From positions 129,884-193,883 of the forward strand of contig NMRB01000518.1 in NCBI GenBank assembly GCA_002633025.1: DNA of 64,000 nt, written 5' to 3'. Shown one piece after another: positions 44,481 through 57,184 of the stretch. Below the pieces are notes generated by a model. That model did no database searches and was not told the origin of the DNA. It saw only the letters and a program-made list of their open reading frames with translations. Position 1 is the stretch's first letter, and each line of letters opens with the position of its first letter. The translations under genes and the position numbers were made by a program. Origin of the DNA: Notospermus geniculatus (taxonomy: Eukaryota; Nemertea; Pilidiophora; Heteronemertea; Lineidae).

Positions 44481-44974
44481 AGTGTTTCAGCCAGGATTTG
44501 AAAAGGGCAGGGCGGTGACTCCCAAAAAAGGGCAGTGACTCCAAAAAAGGGCAGGAATTTGTCATGAGAAAATTCTTTGGTTACTCTATCTACATTTATT
44601 TTAGAAACACAACGTTTCAACCAGTGTACCCTGGCCGTAGTCCTGTGTACAAGTATTCTTGGCTCAAATGACAAGGATTTGGCTAAAACAAGTTTTCATC
44701 TGGCTAAAAAAATGGCTAAGAGAAAAAAAATCACAGAGCTGGCCCTGCCATCCCCCCCTCTGGCGGAAACACTGCCAGGGGCAATATATGAAAGACACAG
44801 GAAAAATAACCATGTCACCATTACTTCCTGTCGAAAGCGGGGAGATATGCGATGGGCTTCCCATCGACATTGCTCTAGTTTAAATTTTGTTTTTGGAATT
44901 TCGGACGTCGGCGGGTTCGCTAAACAAGGTATAAAAAAAGTCTGGCCTAAGTCACTGATCTCAACCTCCGTAAT
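44481..44974. other. Junction sequence between the two large copies
   Basis: 494 bases with no counterpart at the outer edge of either copy. The first 295 bases look like a mobile element: AGTGTTTCAGCCAG at the left, CTCTGGCGGAAACACTG at the right, of the family at 28198. The remainder is unrecognised. No N marks a join here. Confidence 0.55.
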
Positions 44975-45067
44975 GTTAAATGCCAAAGTTTGTTTTTCAT
45001 GAGGTGACCGGTAATACATGAACAGAGATGTGGGGAGGGATAAAAACCTGGAATCTGTTGATGAATG

Positions 45068-45598
45068 CAGGGCTCGAATTTTACCGCGGCACCTTTTCAT
45101 CTAGTTCATGCATAACCACTGAAATTTATCCATTTCATCCTGCAAAACCATCGCGTAGTCCGTGGTAACTCAGCAAACGCGGCTGCCGACAAGTCGGTAT
45201 GTGTATACACTGTGTACCGTAACTGCGCAGGCTAGCTTTCATGACTTTCACAACGTCGTGAACTTTTGGTTTTATTTCTCTGGGATGGAAAGAAATCGCC
45301 TCAAAAACTGTTTGGTTGGATTCCTGATAAAATTTCCTTTCCAATGACAAACAGTTTGCCCGTGTTGGCCATTTCTACGAAGATAACATCATATGGTACT
45401 GTAGGTTTCATGGTTTCTAATGATTAAGAGACCCCCTGGCAACCACAGGGGACATCAACAAAAATGGCCTTGGTGCCCCCAGGAAATTGTAGGAGTTGGC
45501 CTTTGTGCCCTACTAGTTGGCCTTGATGCCCCTCAAAAACGCAAAGATAGCTAAGGCCAAAGTGGCCTTGCCCGCCTCAACCTAAAATTCTAGCCCTG
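45068..45598. mobile_element. hAT-like element, copy 2 only
   Basis: The ends CAGGGCTCGAATTTTA and TAAAATTCTAGCCCTG are hAT-like. The flanking 8-mers GATGAATG/TCAGAATG match at five of eight positions. The interior repeats TTGGCCTTGGTGCCCC-like words. It encodes no transposase and is absent from copy 1 near 28910. Confidence 0.75.
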
Positions 45599-45891
45599 TC
45601 AGAATGTTACAGATTCTTGGTGGACATGGTGTCGCAAAGGGTCAGACTGATTGCCCTGAATCACCAGGTTCAATATCCAGCTGAGTTGCCACTCTGCACT
45701 CTCAACTTGTCTGAACGGATCAAGTAAACGTTGAATGAACTACTCTTCAAGTTCCCCAGAGGGCAGAAAGGTTTCTGGAGAGACGGGGTAATACTGTGAA
45801 GTACCCTGCGACTGTCTACTCTGGAAAACACGAAGAGCCAATTGATGTTATCATTTGATGTTTTTTAACCATTGGCACTTTTTAATTCCAG

Positions 45892-48404
45892 AGTTTGTTT
45901 TGAGTATTTTTAAAGAAAAGAATGGACTAATGCTGCTGATTATCCTAGTTGGGGGTGTTACTGCTGAAGATATCATGGGCGTGGCACCAACGTTATATAT
46001 GTACTACATGATGGCATCACAACATCGTCTGGATGCTGATATGTATCAAGATAATAACGATGATGAAAAGCTTGCAGAGGCCATCTTTGAAAAGTTGTTT
46101 GGTGAGTTGATCATGTTCTTTTGATTTTGATATATTTTTTCAGTAAATTTTTGGTGTTTGCCTGCCTTAATTTGGTCGTTTTACTTCATGGAATTCCTCC
46201 AGATATAGAAATTGTCATCTTGGTGATGATTAGCAAGGAGGTGACAATGATGAAAACTTTTAGACCATATATGTATGTTAAAAGTTAAGGTAAACTCGTT
46301 TCCCTTCAGTTTTGCTGAAACCTTGGTTGATAATTAATTTAAATGTAGGTACATGTAGTGTCAAAATACTGTAGGGATAATCTGAACAAGCGCTGTTTAT
46401 TTTTGGATGCTGCTGGTAAATCACATGTGAAATTGTTTCATTGCAGGTTATATTGTGCATTGTGATGGACCGCAAAGCAATAATGCTTGGAATACCCAAG
46501 GCACTCTTGCGGCAAACCAAATTCCAACCCGTCCTGCAAGGGTGAATCAGATCCAGGCTGATGGCAACGGCGAGAGTGTAACAGGTTTGTCTATATAAAA
46601 ATACTTACCTACTGAACTGATGATACAAAACTGGCAGCAGAATTGGACAGTGTAAAGGAGGAGGAACAAGAGCCCTTAACACCCAAGATGTCTTCAAGTC
46701 ACCTGTCAACATTTGAAAATTTACTTTTATAAATTTTCTATTGCCAATTGGGTTTTTAACTCGGACCTAGGCCCTTGCTTGATCATCATAAAGCTGGCCC
46801 CTGAAAAAAGTACTTGGGTGATTGTGCCCTCTTACATGTAGACCAGCATTTCGTGCGTGCATGAGACTATGACAAATCGTAATGTAACACACAGTTTCAC
46901 TAAGATGCAATGCTCAGAATGGAATAAGTGATGTGTTTTAACACTGCGACCACACTGATATCAGACATTCAACATTGAAATCAGACCACCTGCCTATACT
47001 TTGTCATTACTCTTTGCAGAAATGTATCAGTGTCAACAAGGGAATGATAATTTTCAAATGGTACCAGGCCCTCAGCAGTTCAGAGAAAGTTTACAACGGA
47101 CTGATGAGATGCTGAGGGAAGCTTGCTACTCGAAGCCATCATTGTCCCAAAATGTTGAAATCCAGGGAGGTGCAAGATCGGACATGCACGGCCAGTGTGG
47201 TCAAAGGAGAGTTTGTACTCCTTTGTCTGTTGAAGGTAGGTTTTATACAGTGTTCCTAGTATACATAAACATACATGCCAGTCAGGAATATTTTCATTTA
47301 AGTAGTACATGTAACTGTTTTATATTCCAATTCACTTCTTCAGCTGCTTTTACATTTTCTAAGTAATTACAATCATGTCAGAGATCGCTGTTGTCAAACC
47401 AAGACTCATCCAGTGAACTATGAATAAGGCCAAAACCAGAGGTGCTCTGCTGAGGGTTTGAAATGTAATTTAAAAGAAATTTCCCAGAGCACATGTATCC
47501 AGTGCTGTCTGCATTGTCATTCGTGCATACTGCTGATGCTGATTGCACCCATTAGGCCTATATTAGTTTACGGTACATGGTTTTCTGCATGATTAAAGGC
47601 TACATGTGTGGGCTGGTAGAAGTATTCTTAATTTGACTGATGAACATTTACTTGTACATGTATTTAGAAAATCTTCATTTATCTTGCATTGTTTCTTTGG
47701 TTGTTATTGCAGAGAGCTACAATAAGCAATCGGGTGCTGCAAGTTATGTACTCCAGTTTCAACCAGCAATTATGACACAAAATCGTGTTCGCCCGCCAGA
47801 GCCTACGTCTAGACCAGGTCAGCAAGTCAACACTCCATTGTATGCGGGAGAGGCACCAGGTGAAGCAACAATTCCAAAAACGTTGTCAGATAGCACGATT
47901 GACGGATACCTGTTGAGACCAAGGCAGCAGCATCAAGACAGTCAGAGGCGGACAAATCATTTTCTCCGTTCATCAAACCAGCTTCAGCAACAGAATCAGT
48001 ATCGGCATCACATTGCTTCTGGTCAGAGGGATGAGAGGAGTCAGTTTGGGTACACAACCGGTCCAGCTGCTGCTGTTGACTCTCCTCAACCTTCCAACGA
48101 TCGCCTGAATAATAAGAAAATGAAGGATCTCCAAGAAGACATACTGGATGAACTTGCCGTGAGCCTAGACCCATGGATTAATGGGAAGAAGAATTGGCGA
48201 GTGTTTGCATCACACAAAGGTATTCCAGGCAGAGTAATTGATTATTTGGAGAAAAAGGGTCATCCTACGCAAGACATGATCAAGCGCGATGAATTCAGAG
48301 ACTGTACTGTTGGGCAATTTATGCAGCTCTGTTGCAAGTTTAAAAGAAGAGATGTCATTGAGGATGTTTTTGAGGAGTTTGGTTACTATGAAAACTCATC
48401 ATGA
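45892..48404 (+). CDS. Death-domain protein, copy 2 (first two exons absent)
   Basis: Exons 45892-46101, 46447-46584, 47020-47235 and 47713-48404 join in frame (phase 1 throughout) and correspond to exons 3-6 of copy 1. All are open and the death domain is intact, with few changes (for example DILDELAVSLDPWINGKKNW). A deletion removes VGNPF in the linker. The start of exon 3 differs strongly (EFVLSIFKEKNGLMLLIILV versus VFLVSVINMMNENNGQMLLV). The rest of that exon is almost unchanged. Because the repeat begins inside the preceding intron, exons 1-2 are not duplicated. A message would need a new start, trans-use of copy 1 exons by long splicing, or this is the second allele of the same gene. 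Confidence 0.7.
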
Positions 48405-50272
48405 AGAGACCCTTATACATGTACTTGGGCATTATTGTAGTTGTAATCCTTGTGTAAGATCTGCTGGGTCATTTATTCTACAGACCTAGAGACATCTTCC
48501 TGTTAGGCTACTATTAGTACAACAACTACATCACAGGTGGTGCCAGCAACTGAGACAATGGATTTGGGCCTAAATGTTGACATTAGTGCATTTTACTTGA
48601 TGTATGTCACAGTATATACCATGTATATCATAGAAAGGTCATATCAAAATACCTACTGGGAACTGCCTCTAGTGGCCCTTGATGCCCACATTCATGTGGG
48701 ACACACGTATGACAAACCCAGGATGATTACCATTACTTTTGTTCTCTGTTGTTTGTTTATTACCAGTACTTTTATTACCTGACAATGCGAATGGCAGGTA
48801 GGGTGCAGAAACATTTGGGTAAAATTTTCAGGGGGTTTCATTTCCACATGTGTTTTGGAAGTTTGTTTTTGTATAAATTTGTTGTATATTGGTACCGGTA
48901 ATTTTGATCAATTTTCTGTCGAGTATTTGTTGCCATATTTTCACTGCCTTTGTTTGTATTCCCAGTAGGCCTAGGCCTACATGTACATTATCAATATCGA
49001 CTGACTTTCGCATGAGTCATTAAAATGCCATCACAAATCTGGTGTTCTTGAAGGTGTAAAGTTGAAATCTAGGCAAGGGGTATGCTCAGTATAATGTGAG
49101 AACATTTGACCCCTTTTCAGGGGGGGGGGGTTAGCCTGGTTTGTTATATACAAGTGTATCTGTGTGTGTTAATCAGAATCTCCCTGTAGATACATTTACA
49201 TATCCCAAATGAGAGTACCGGTACAGATTGTTCTCTGAACAAAATTCTTTGTAGGCTGTACATGTAGGAAAATGAAGTCTCAGATTTGAGAAGTGTTGTT
49301 TGCACTGTTTCAAACATGATTGAAAGAAAAACACTCTTTTTTTGATAGTGCTCAGCTGAACAGTTGGGCTGAATGATTTTCTACGGTGCAGAGAATATTA
49401 CGTGAAAACATTTCCTTTGTTACCTGGGTCCATATTTATAAACAAACTTAAGTCAAAGTGTGATACTTATCTTTTGTGTTGAACAAAGGATAAGTGTCAC
49501 ACTTAGACTTAAGTAGCTTTATGAATATGGACCCACCAGGGACCTTTTTCATCAACTTTCGTAAGACTTGCAGATGTCCGACTTGATTAGTTCTCTCTCT
49601 CCTTCCACTTTGTTCCATTCAAAGGGTTAATACAAGTCACATTCTCCAGATCAACAAGTCATATCAATGAAGGCTTTGTGATACGGTCCCTGATTTGGAT
49701 TTCGTTTATGGTTTAATGCCAGTAAAAATGTTTTCTGCATATTTTCCTAAGTGCACTGATATTACCGGTACATATTTTCTGTGTAAGAACAGCAATAGCC
49801 ATCAACTCTGTCATTCCTGATAATGGAGAATAGAATTGATTCCATGAGTTATGGCAGCAGATTCTTAAGCTAGTTTTGTCTCAGTAGTGGATGGCTCCAT
49901 CCATAGGTGATCTTTCTCATTGCAAGAGGGGATCAGTGATGTGGAGTCAGTCCCCACCCTACCGGCCCTGACTTAATCTGTCTCACCCTAGGTTGACAGT
50001 AGGTTAAATTTTTGATTTTATAGCTGTCATGACACTGATGTGTGATGAATTACTAGTACTGATAATTCTGTTATTTATTACCAAATATGATTTGGTAATA
50101 TGTGAAGGAATTAACATATGAATGTATTTACCAATGAATTTAATTCGTATACATGTGCTCTCTTTAGTATGTTCTGTTGATGTGAATATATATTATATCA
50201 AAAATTATATTTTATCCAAGAAAAATTGTACAAGCTTTTTCATCTTATGTACTGAAGGATAAGAGTAATAAA
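48405..50272 (+). other. 3' untranslated region of death-domain gene copy 2
   Basis: It is nearly identical to 32101-33980, including the 81-codon frame at 48537-48782 and the hairpin at 49426-49534. AATAAA is at 50267-50272. Confidence 0.45.
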
Positions 50273-50427
50273 CTTCTGTATAAAAGGCATTAATCTGCAG
50301 CCTGTTTTGTAATGATGAAGCACTGATATATTGTTGATATCTTACTACACTCATAGGGACTTGAGGCATGCATTGCAGGGGTGGTGGGTGTGTTACAGAG
50401 GTCCAAGGAGCACATACCCTGGTAATA

Positions 50428-50470
50428 ACACCCCCCCCCCCCCCCCCCACNCCCCCCCCCCCCCCCCCCC
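50428..50470. repeat. Poly-C tract with an ambiguous base
   Basis: About 40 C bases with one A and one n. Copy 1 has only a few C here (34132-34138). It is probably a sequencing or assembly problem at a simple repeat. Confidence 0.7.
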
Positions 50471-50771
50471 ATAGACAGTACCCTGCCAGTGCCATATCTA
50501 TCATAGTATCAAATCTAGAGCCAGCTATGAAGTGATGAATGAAATCCTTATGGGACTTCATTCTTCGCAATGGGACTGTTTACAAATACCTCATTTCGTT
50601 TCATCCACTCCACAAAATGCACCGAAACAGAATTGTTTGGGATTGTTTTGAATATGAAGTTGAATTGCAATAATCTTACCACCCAAAGTCGCTACGGCCA
50701 AATGGAGTGCTTCCGGTGACGACGGAGTGCAGCGACAACGACAACAACTATGTTGCCAAGCTAAACAATAC

Positions 50772-51262
50772 AGTCCGGCAGAACCACCCCGATCTGGCTA
50801 TTTCCTGATATAGCCTGATCGAGACAATTACCCCGATCTGGCTATTTCCTATATAGCCCGATCGAAACGATTAGCCCGATTAAGATATTGTAAATCTTGT
50901 TACAGAAGCACATTTTATTCTCTATAATAAATAACTTGCATCCCATTGGCATCATTGGGGTGAAATTCCCATGGAAATTCAGTTTCTGTTGGCATAGTTG
51001 GAGTTGGGCGTATTCCTCCCACGTGTTCCGTCATTTTGAAAAGTTTTTGACGGTGAAATTCTCGCATCAATCGGTAAATGCCGAGATTTGAACCTGGTCT
51101 TTCCGATAAGCCAATCAAAAACGACCGACTCTTCGTGTTTATGGTGAGAATGAGCCAATAAAGGCAAAATTTGCTGTGATATCCCGATCAGGGTATTACT
51201 GATAGCCAGATGCGTATACATTATCCAGATCGAGCTAACGAAAAGTAATCGGGATATATTAN
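50772..51262. other. Copy-2-specific replacement of PPP1R36 exon 1 region
   Basis: It is unrelated to the 1.1 kb at the same position in copy 1. It contains repeated CCCGATCTGGCTATTTCCT and ends with ATCGGGATATATT next to a single n at 51262, where alignment resumes. The ends (CCCGATC and GATCGAGC/ATCGGG) hint at a mobile element. Confidence 0.5.
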
Positions 51263-53761
51263 AAACGTTGTTCCCTACTTTTTGCATGGATCTATAGGCT
51301 ACATGTCTACCTGCTCCTACGAGCTGTACTGTAGTGTAGACCCTAGCCACCACGGCACAGTAGGCCTAGGCCTACCCCCGGCACCCCGAGTATGCCTACA
51401 TGTAGGCTCCTAGGCCTCCTAACGATAGGAACACAGAAAATGAAAATCACAACATCAGGATGTAGGCCTATTGACATTCTTAAAAGCCACATGCCCCAAC
51501 AGTCAACCTCGCACCCACCATAGCTAGATTTTAATTTAATGATGGTCCTAACCTCTTACTTGGCCTTAATTTCAATTTCAGGGCTCTGTTCCAAGCAGTG
51601 GAAAGTGGACATGGAAAGAAGAGACCTCTACTCTGGAATTTGTCAGGTTGGTAGGATGAGGTAGCATTGGTACTTGGCCAGAGTTGGTTAGGGGCCTTGG
51701 CCTCCTTGCCATTTCTGGTCCACACTACATACTGTACATGCAGTTTGCACTGCTGGGCCATGCCATTTTGAGTTTTTCTGTTGAAATCACCTGATATGCT
51801 TTCACACAATTCTCCTCTTGATTGTGTTCCAGTAACAACCCAAATGCAGACAAGTTGGAGAAGAAGAAAAGAGGTCAGAAAGGTGGTGCCCATCACTTGA
51901 TGGACTTCGGCTCCACAAGCGAAATGACAGGAACACACCAAGCTTAGTGAACAGACCATATGGTCAGCAAGCACGGCCAAGGGCACATGGCCTGCAGAAA
52001 TCAGCAAGGGCAAAACAGAAACAGTCAGATGAAGAGCAGTTAGTGACACTAGAAAGAGTAAAAGGTATTAAAAGTTTGCCCCTTTGTACATATTTGATTA
52101 TTCTCCTTCCCCTACTGGTTATCCCGGCAAATGAAGAAGTATGTGTTTGTCAAGTTAATAGTAATCAAATTATATCATGTTATGTAACAGTCACGCACCT
52201 CCATCTCTTCAAATATTCCAACACTATCTCCTTTCAGATGTGGCCTATGATATGCTCTCAGAAGTAGAATCAGTGTCGCCAGCTTTTGATGACCTTTTCA
52301 GTGCAGAACAGTTTGATGTATTTTTGGTTTATCTCGTCAACTACTTCCAGTGTTTCTTTGAAAAGATCACACATGAGAATAAACCAAATCCTATGAATAT
52401 GTAAGTACATGTACCAGCCACTGACGTGTTTTCAAATGAAGGCAATTTCTAAATTGTGGATATTCAACCTCTTGATATATCCTTTTGTAATTTCAAGCAT
52501 AAAAGAAACTTCTTCTTACTTTGACTGGCAAATAGTCAAATCTAGCAGTACTTAGAAAATGTTAACAAACTTTGTGATTTGATTCCACAGATGTGTAACC
52601 TCTCTGTACAAATAACCAACTATCTACAAAAGAAAATTCTGTCGTCAATGTGAAGGAGTCAGGAAGCATTATGAAAGTTTTTGTCAACTTTTAAATTTCT
52701 GCTTGTTTCTTTAGTGAACCTAGTCTCGCTGAGATCAAGTACTATGAGAATCTTTGTGAGAGAGTGGAAGTAGCACAGAAACAGATCGGACAGACATACT
52801 GTGTCCTTGTGCTTGGCCTTGGACTGGAGCCATTTCATCACATGGCATGTGGATTGTAAGTGGTCATAATAGTTTTATTGGTTCTATGTGTTCAACTCCT
52901 TTTTTTTTTAATTGCCCAATAACCAGGGTTTCTTATGGAAACTGCTCAGAAGGTTAGACTATCAGTAGAAACCATCCCTGGAGTTGTTGAACACACCTCT
53001 ATGTGCCATGGTTGACAACAAGGCCAACATATCAGAGAAAATGTTCTTTTTTTTGTCTTTTTTTTAAAACTTTTTATTTCTGTCATATTGCTGCCTTTTA
53101 CAGAATCCCTTACAAATCCTGAAAATGTTCTTGACGAGGTCTTTTCCCAGCAGTTACCAATACAGGTGTCTAAAATGAACCACTCTACTTTTTTGCTTTT
53201 TTTTGCTCACACTGCTGCCTGTCTTTCAGCTCTCGGGTATCGGCGACATACACAGACCGAAACATGTATGAGACCATCTACTCATTCTGTTCATTTGTTA
53301 TATGGATTTCATTCAAGCGGAAGGAGTATGAGACAATAAGGAAAGAAGTTGGACGGTAAGATTATCAAGACGTTGTAAATACATCACACATACAGACAAT
53401 CCATTATTTGAATCTTTTGGAAGCCTGATTCTGGTTGATGGTCTACCCCAGTCGATATCTTTATAAGTTGATGATAGAATTCATAAACAACAACAGTTTG
53501 GAATGGGTGATTTCAAAGTTGGTTTTAACACCGGTTTTACAATGCTTCAAAGCATTGTAAAACCAGTGTTAAAACCAACTTTGAAATCACCCATGTGTCA
53601 TATACTGTACAGATACTACTCTGTTTCAGGATCCTGAGATCAGATACGTTCAATCCAGCCATTCGCGTAAAAAATGCTCCTGATGGTATGTAGACTTTAC
53701 CTGGTGATAGGTCTTCACATATTTCAATTCCCACTGAAGTCTAGATAAATACACCTGATTT

Positions 53762-54800
53762 TTAGCTCACCGGGGTGAGCTATTACGATGGGGAAGCGTC
53801 CGTCGTCCGTCGTCGTCCGTCGTCGTCCGTCGTCGTCGTCGTGTTCCGTTAGCAGGGCACGTTTCGTAACCGCTGGGGCTGTGGATCTGAAACTTGGTAC
53901 ATACATAGCCCTAGGTCGCATGACCCATGACACCAAGTTTCGGTCCGATTCGATTGTTGGCTTGGCCACCAGGTGGCCAAAACCAAAAACACAAAAAGTG
54001 CAATAACTCCTGAACTAATAACTGGATCATCTCCAAATTTTTATCATAGGTGTATCTAATGAGGATACATGACATATGTAACGAGTTTTTGATTTGACCT
54101 ACTTTTCAAGGTCACAGAGGTCAAAGTTTGACAAAAGTGACGAACCTCTCACAGTTTGTTATTATTTCACCGAGCGACTTCATATTTTGCATAAACATGC
54201 ATTGGAGGGGTACCTTCAAAAATACCAAGTTTCGGCCCGATTGGACATCCAGTATGGCCGCCAGGTGGCGTAACCTGAAAATCAAGTAAGTGCTATTACT
54301 CAGGAACGACTTGACGCAGAGGGCTCAAATTTGATATTTACCTCCATCTAGATGACCTTTACATGCACGTCAAATTTCAGCCTGATTTGACTTCAAACAT
54401 GGCCACCAGGTGGCGTAACCCAAAAATCATCAAAGTGCTGTAACTCAGGAACGCTTTAACCCAAAGCGCTCCAATGTGCTATGTGGGCCCCTGCAGATGA
54501 CCTTTATGACCATGTGAAGTTTCGGCCCGATCGGACATCCAATATGGCCGCCAGGTGGCGTAACCCGAAAATCATCAAAGTGGTGTAACTCAGGAACGAC
54601 CTGACCCAAAGCACTCCAATGTGCTATGCGGTCCCCTGCAGATGACCTTTATGTGCATGTGAAGTTCCGGCCCGATCGAACATACAATATGGCGCCAGGT
54701 GGCATAACCCAAAAATCATCAAAGTCCTACCTGGGAGTGACTTGACCGAGATTGCTAACACTGATATGTACCTCCCTCTGTCATTAGACTATTATGTCCA
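53762..54800. mobile_element. TAGCTCACC / GTCGTCCGTC repeat, copy 2
   Basis: It starts TAGCTCACCGGGGTGAGCTA with a GTCGTCCGTC tract. Four blocks of about 120 bases follow, each with ATGGCCGCCAGGTGGCGTAA. It ends near CCGGTGAGCAC. It is the same family as 38103-38965 and sits at the same intron position, but the two are only distantly similar. Confidence 0.7.
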
Positions 54801-55133
54801 ACCCGGTGAGCACATGGTCCATGGACCATTTCATTGTGATAGTTTGCACATTCTTCATGGCCTTTGTTTGTGTTTGTTTGTTTTCATTACTTTTCACTGC
54901 ACTTTTCTAGAAAATCCATTTCCATTTCTTGATGATGATGAACTTCGATTTGTAGAAGGTGAAGGTCACAATCACATATACTATTGACAGCAGGAATATT
55001 TGCTGATATTGCCTGATCCAGTCCTTGGTTCAAGCTTGGAAGAATAAAACTCACAAAAATAGATAAACATCTAACACTCATAGGATTGCAAAGCAAAGCT
55101 TTCCGAGGCTTCAGAAGTGTTTTATGACTGTTA

Positions 55134-55866
55134 CTAGCATGGTACCCGTCCTACGGACGGGTAGATGTGGCACAGGTAGGCCTAGCTAGGGGGGAACAAA
55201 ATCACGTCGAAGTCACGGTAGAAAATCCCTGAAGTTATTTCCGCGGAATAAACTTTACTTTCGCAGAGAAAAGTTTATTTCCGCGGAGATGTTTTCTCCA
55301 CGTGGTGATGACCTGTATTCTTTCGTCGATTTCGTCACTGTTTCGAGTGCTGGGGAAACCGCACCCATGATGTCACAGGATACCCAGTTCCCATGGTATC
55401 GCCAATCAGCATCGTCCAAATCAACATCCTCATACGTCACAAATCAGCCCGTCGTCGACATGTATGACGTCAGTCATTCAGTGTAGACCGTTGGGACATG
55501 ACGACGTCATCTCTGAATGACTGACGTCATACACGTCGATGACGGGCCGATTCGTGACGTATGAGGAAGCAGATACGGCCGACGCTGATAGGCGTTACCA
55601 TGGGAACTGGTATCCCGTGATGTCACGGACGGGAACTGGTATCCCGTGACGTCACGGACGGGGTTCCCTGCACTCGAAACAGCGACGAACTCGCGAAAGA
55701 AAATCGCCATAAAATCAACATTGGGATGCTTTTTCTCTGACGACAAATATATCATTTTACTCAGTGAACTACGGAGTAATGTTTACAGCCAAGATGTTTC
55801 GTGTAACTCGTACACATTTGGAGGAATCTGCTAACAAAAATTCACACTTTCCCTTTTATTGTATAG
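55134..55866. mobile_element. 733-bp element inside PPP1R36 exon 9, copy 2
   Basis: It is absent from copy 1, where the exon reads GACTGTTATTTCCCGAG without interruption. The interior is a long hairpin (about 55290-55700, shared ATGACGTCAGTCATTCA and complement) with several TGACGTCA-type palindromes. Its right end, CTTTCCCTTTTATTGTATAG, is a ready-made 3' splice site. Superfamily unknown. Confidence 0.85.
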
Positions 55867-56487
55867 ATTTCCCGAGTCCTCCACTCTTCATTCCTTCAAT
55901 TCTTCTCCAAGCTGAGATGCATTTCTCAGCAAATCAGTTGTTTGGTTAGTGGTTTTTCTAAGAGAAGGATGTAAACACTGAATTTGTCTGAATAGGTGAG
56001 ATCATGTTGGGGCTGGGGGAAGTTCATTCATTGATACTGAACTTAAGTCGAGCTTCTGATATCCAAGGTGTACAGGTAATCACTGGAGAGTGATTTCCTT
56101 CGGATTCAAATATCAGCAAATTTCTTGTTGGGTACCGGTATTCAGGAGACGCTATGGCACTCGTAGTGGTATAAGAAGCTAAATATTTGCCTAATTTGTT
56201 TAGATATAAGATAACTTCAAGTAGATGCTGTATATGGCCACATGAGTGACGCATCAACATCAGATAGTGTTAATTATTATTTAATGCCTATGCCAATCTC
56301 CGCATCTTGATTAGCCCAAAACTGTGCAAGACAAAAGGGTACTATGGTTGGTCTCTATCTGTGGATTTGTTATGGAAAGACAGCATGAAAACACTCAGGC
56401 TGTAGTAAAGTAGGGTCTTCTTGATTTGTTTAACTAATCAACATGTCGAGGTGCTCTACAGTCAGTGGAATTCCAATATAAGATGGT

Positions 56488-56692
56488 CAATGGGAGACTT
56501 TCCTGCCGTTAGAGGCCGCCTGTTAGCGGTCCAAAAACGTCACAAAATTTGACGTCAAATGCATGAGCCACGGTGCCCACGTCATTATGAATGACGTTGT
56601 GGCATGCATTTCTGCCCCGTGACGTCAAATTTCATGACGTTCTTGGACCGCTAACTCGTGGTGGCCTCTGACGGCAGGAAAGTTCCCCATTG
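56488..56692. mobile_element. Intronic palindrome with GACGTCAAAT motifs, copy 2
   Basis: Orthologue of 39951-40157, with the same ends and position and a handful of substitutions. Confidence 0.75.
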
Positions 56693-57184
56693 GAGTGGGC
56701 CTTTAAATATCATGGCTAACTACATAACATTTTAACTTGTACTTCATGCTGTATAATGTTGTTAACACATTAACAAGGCATCACAACTCCAGTCAATGCT
56801 ATTTATGTTCCTATCTATCAATGTTTTTGCTTGCCGTCTGCTAAGGCTAGGTTGGAGGAAGGGAAACTAATAAATGTGCTGCTGAAAACTAGGCTTTAGG
56901 TAATAATACAAGACATATGAGAAGACTAACATTTCCTATTTCACCTATCAGCTAAACGCCCCAGACAACTTATACCGGGTAATTCTTATGAATCAATAGG
57001 CCCTATCTGCAGATGGATGCCTGTAATCCACCACTTCTCTCCCTTATTACTCTCTGACTCTAATCCTTATCGTTCATTGTATTTTAGAAAAAGAGGAAGC
57101 TGAGAAAAAGGAGAAGAAATCTGCAGAGCCGGTTAAAAAGTTGACGCCAGCAGAGTACAGACGTCTGCATCCGTAAGGCATCCT

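Noticed and set aside
44577-45002. 141-codon plus-strand frame at the copy junction
   Set aside because: It lies across a hAT-like element and junction DNA and has no counterpart at the other repeat edge or recognisable domain.
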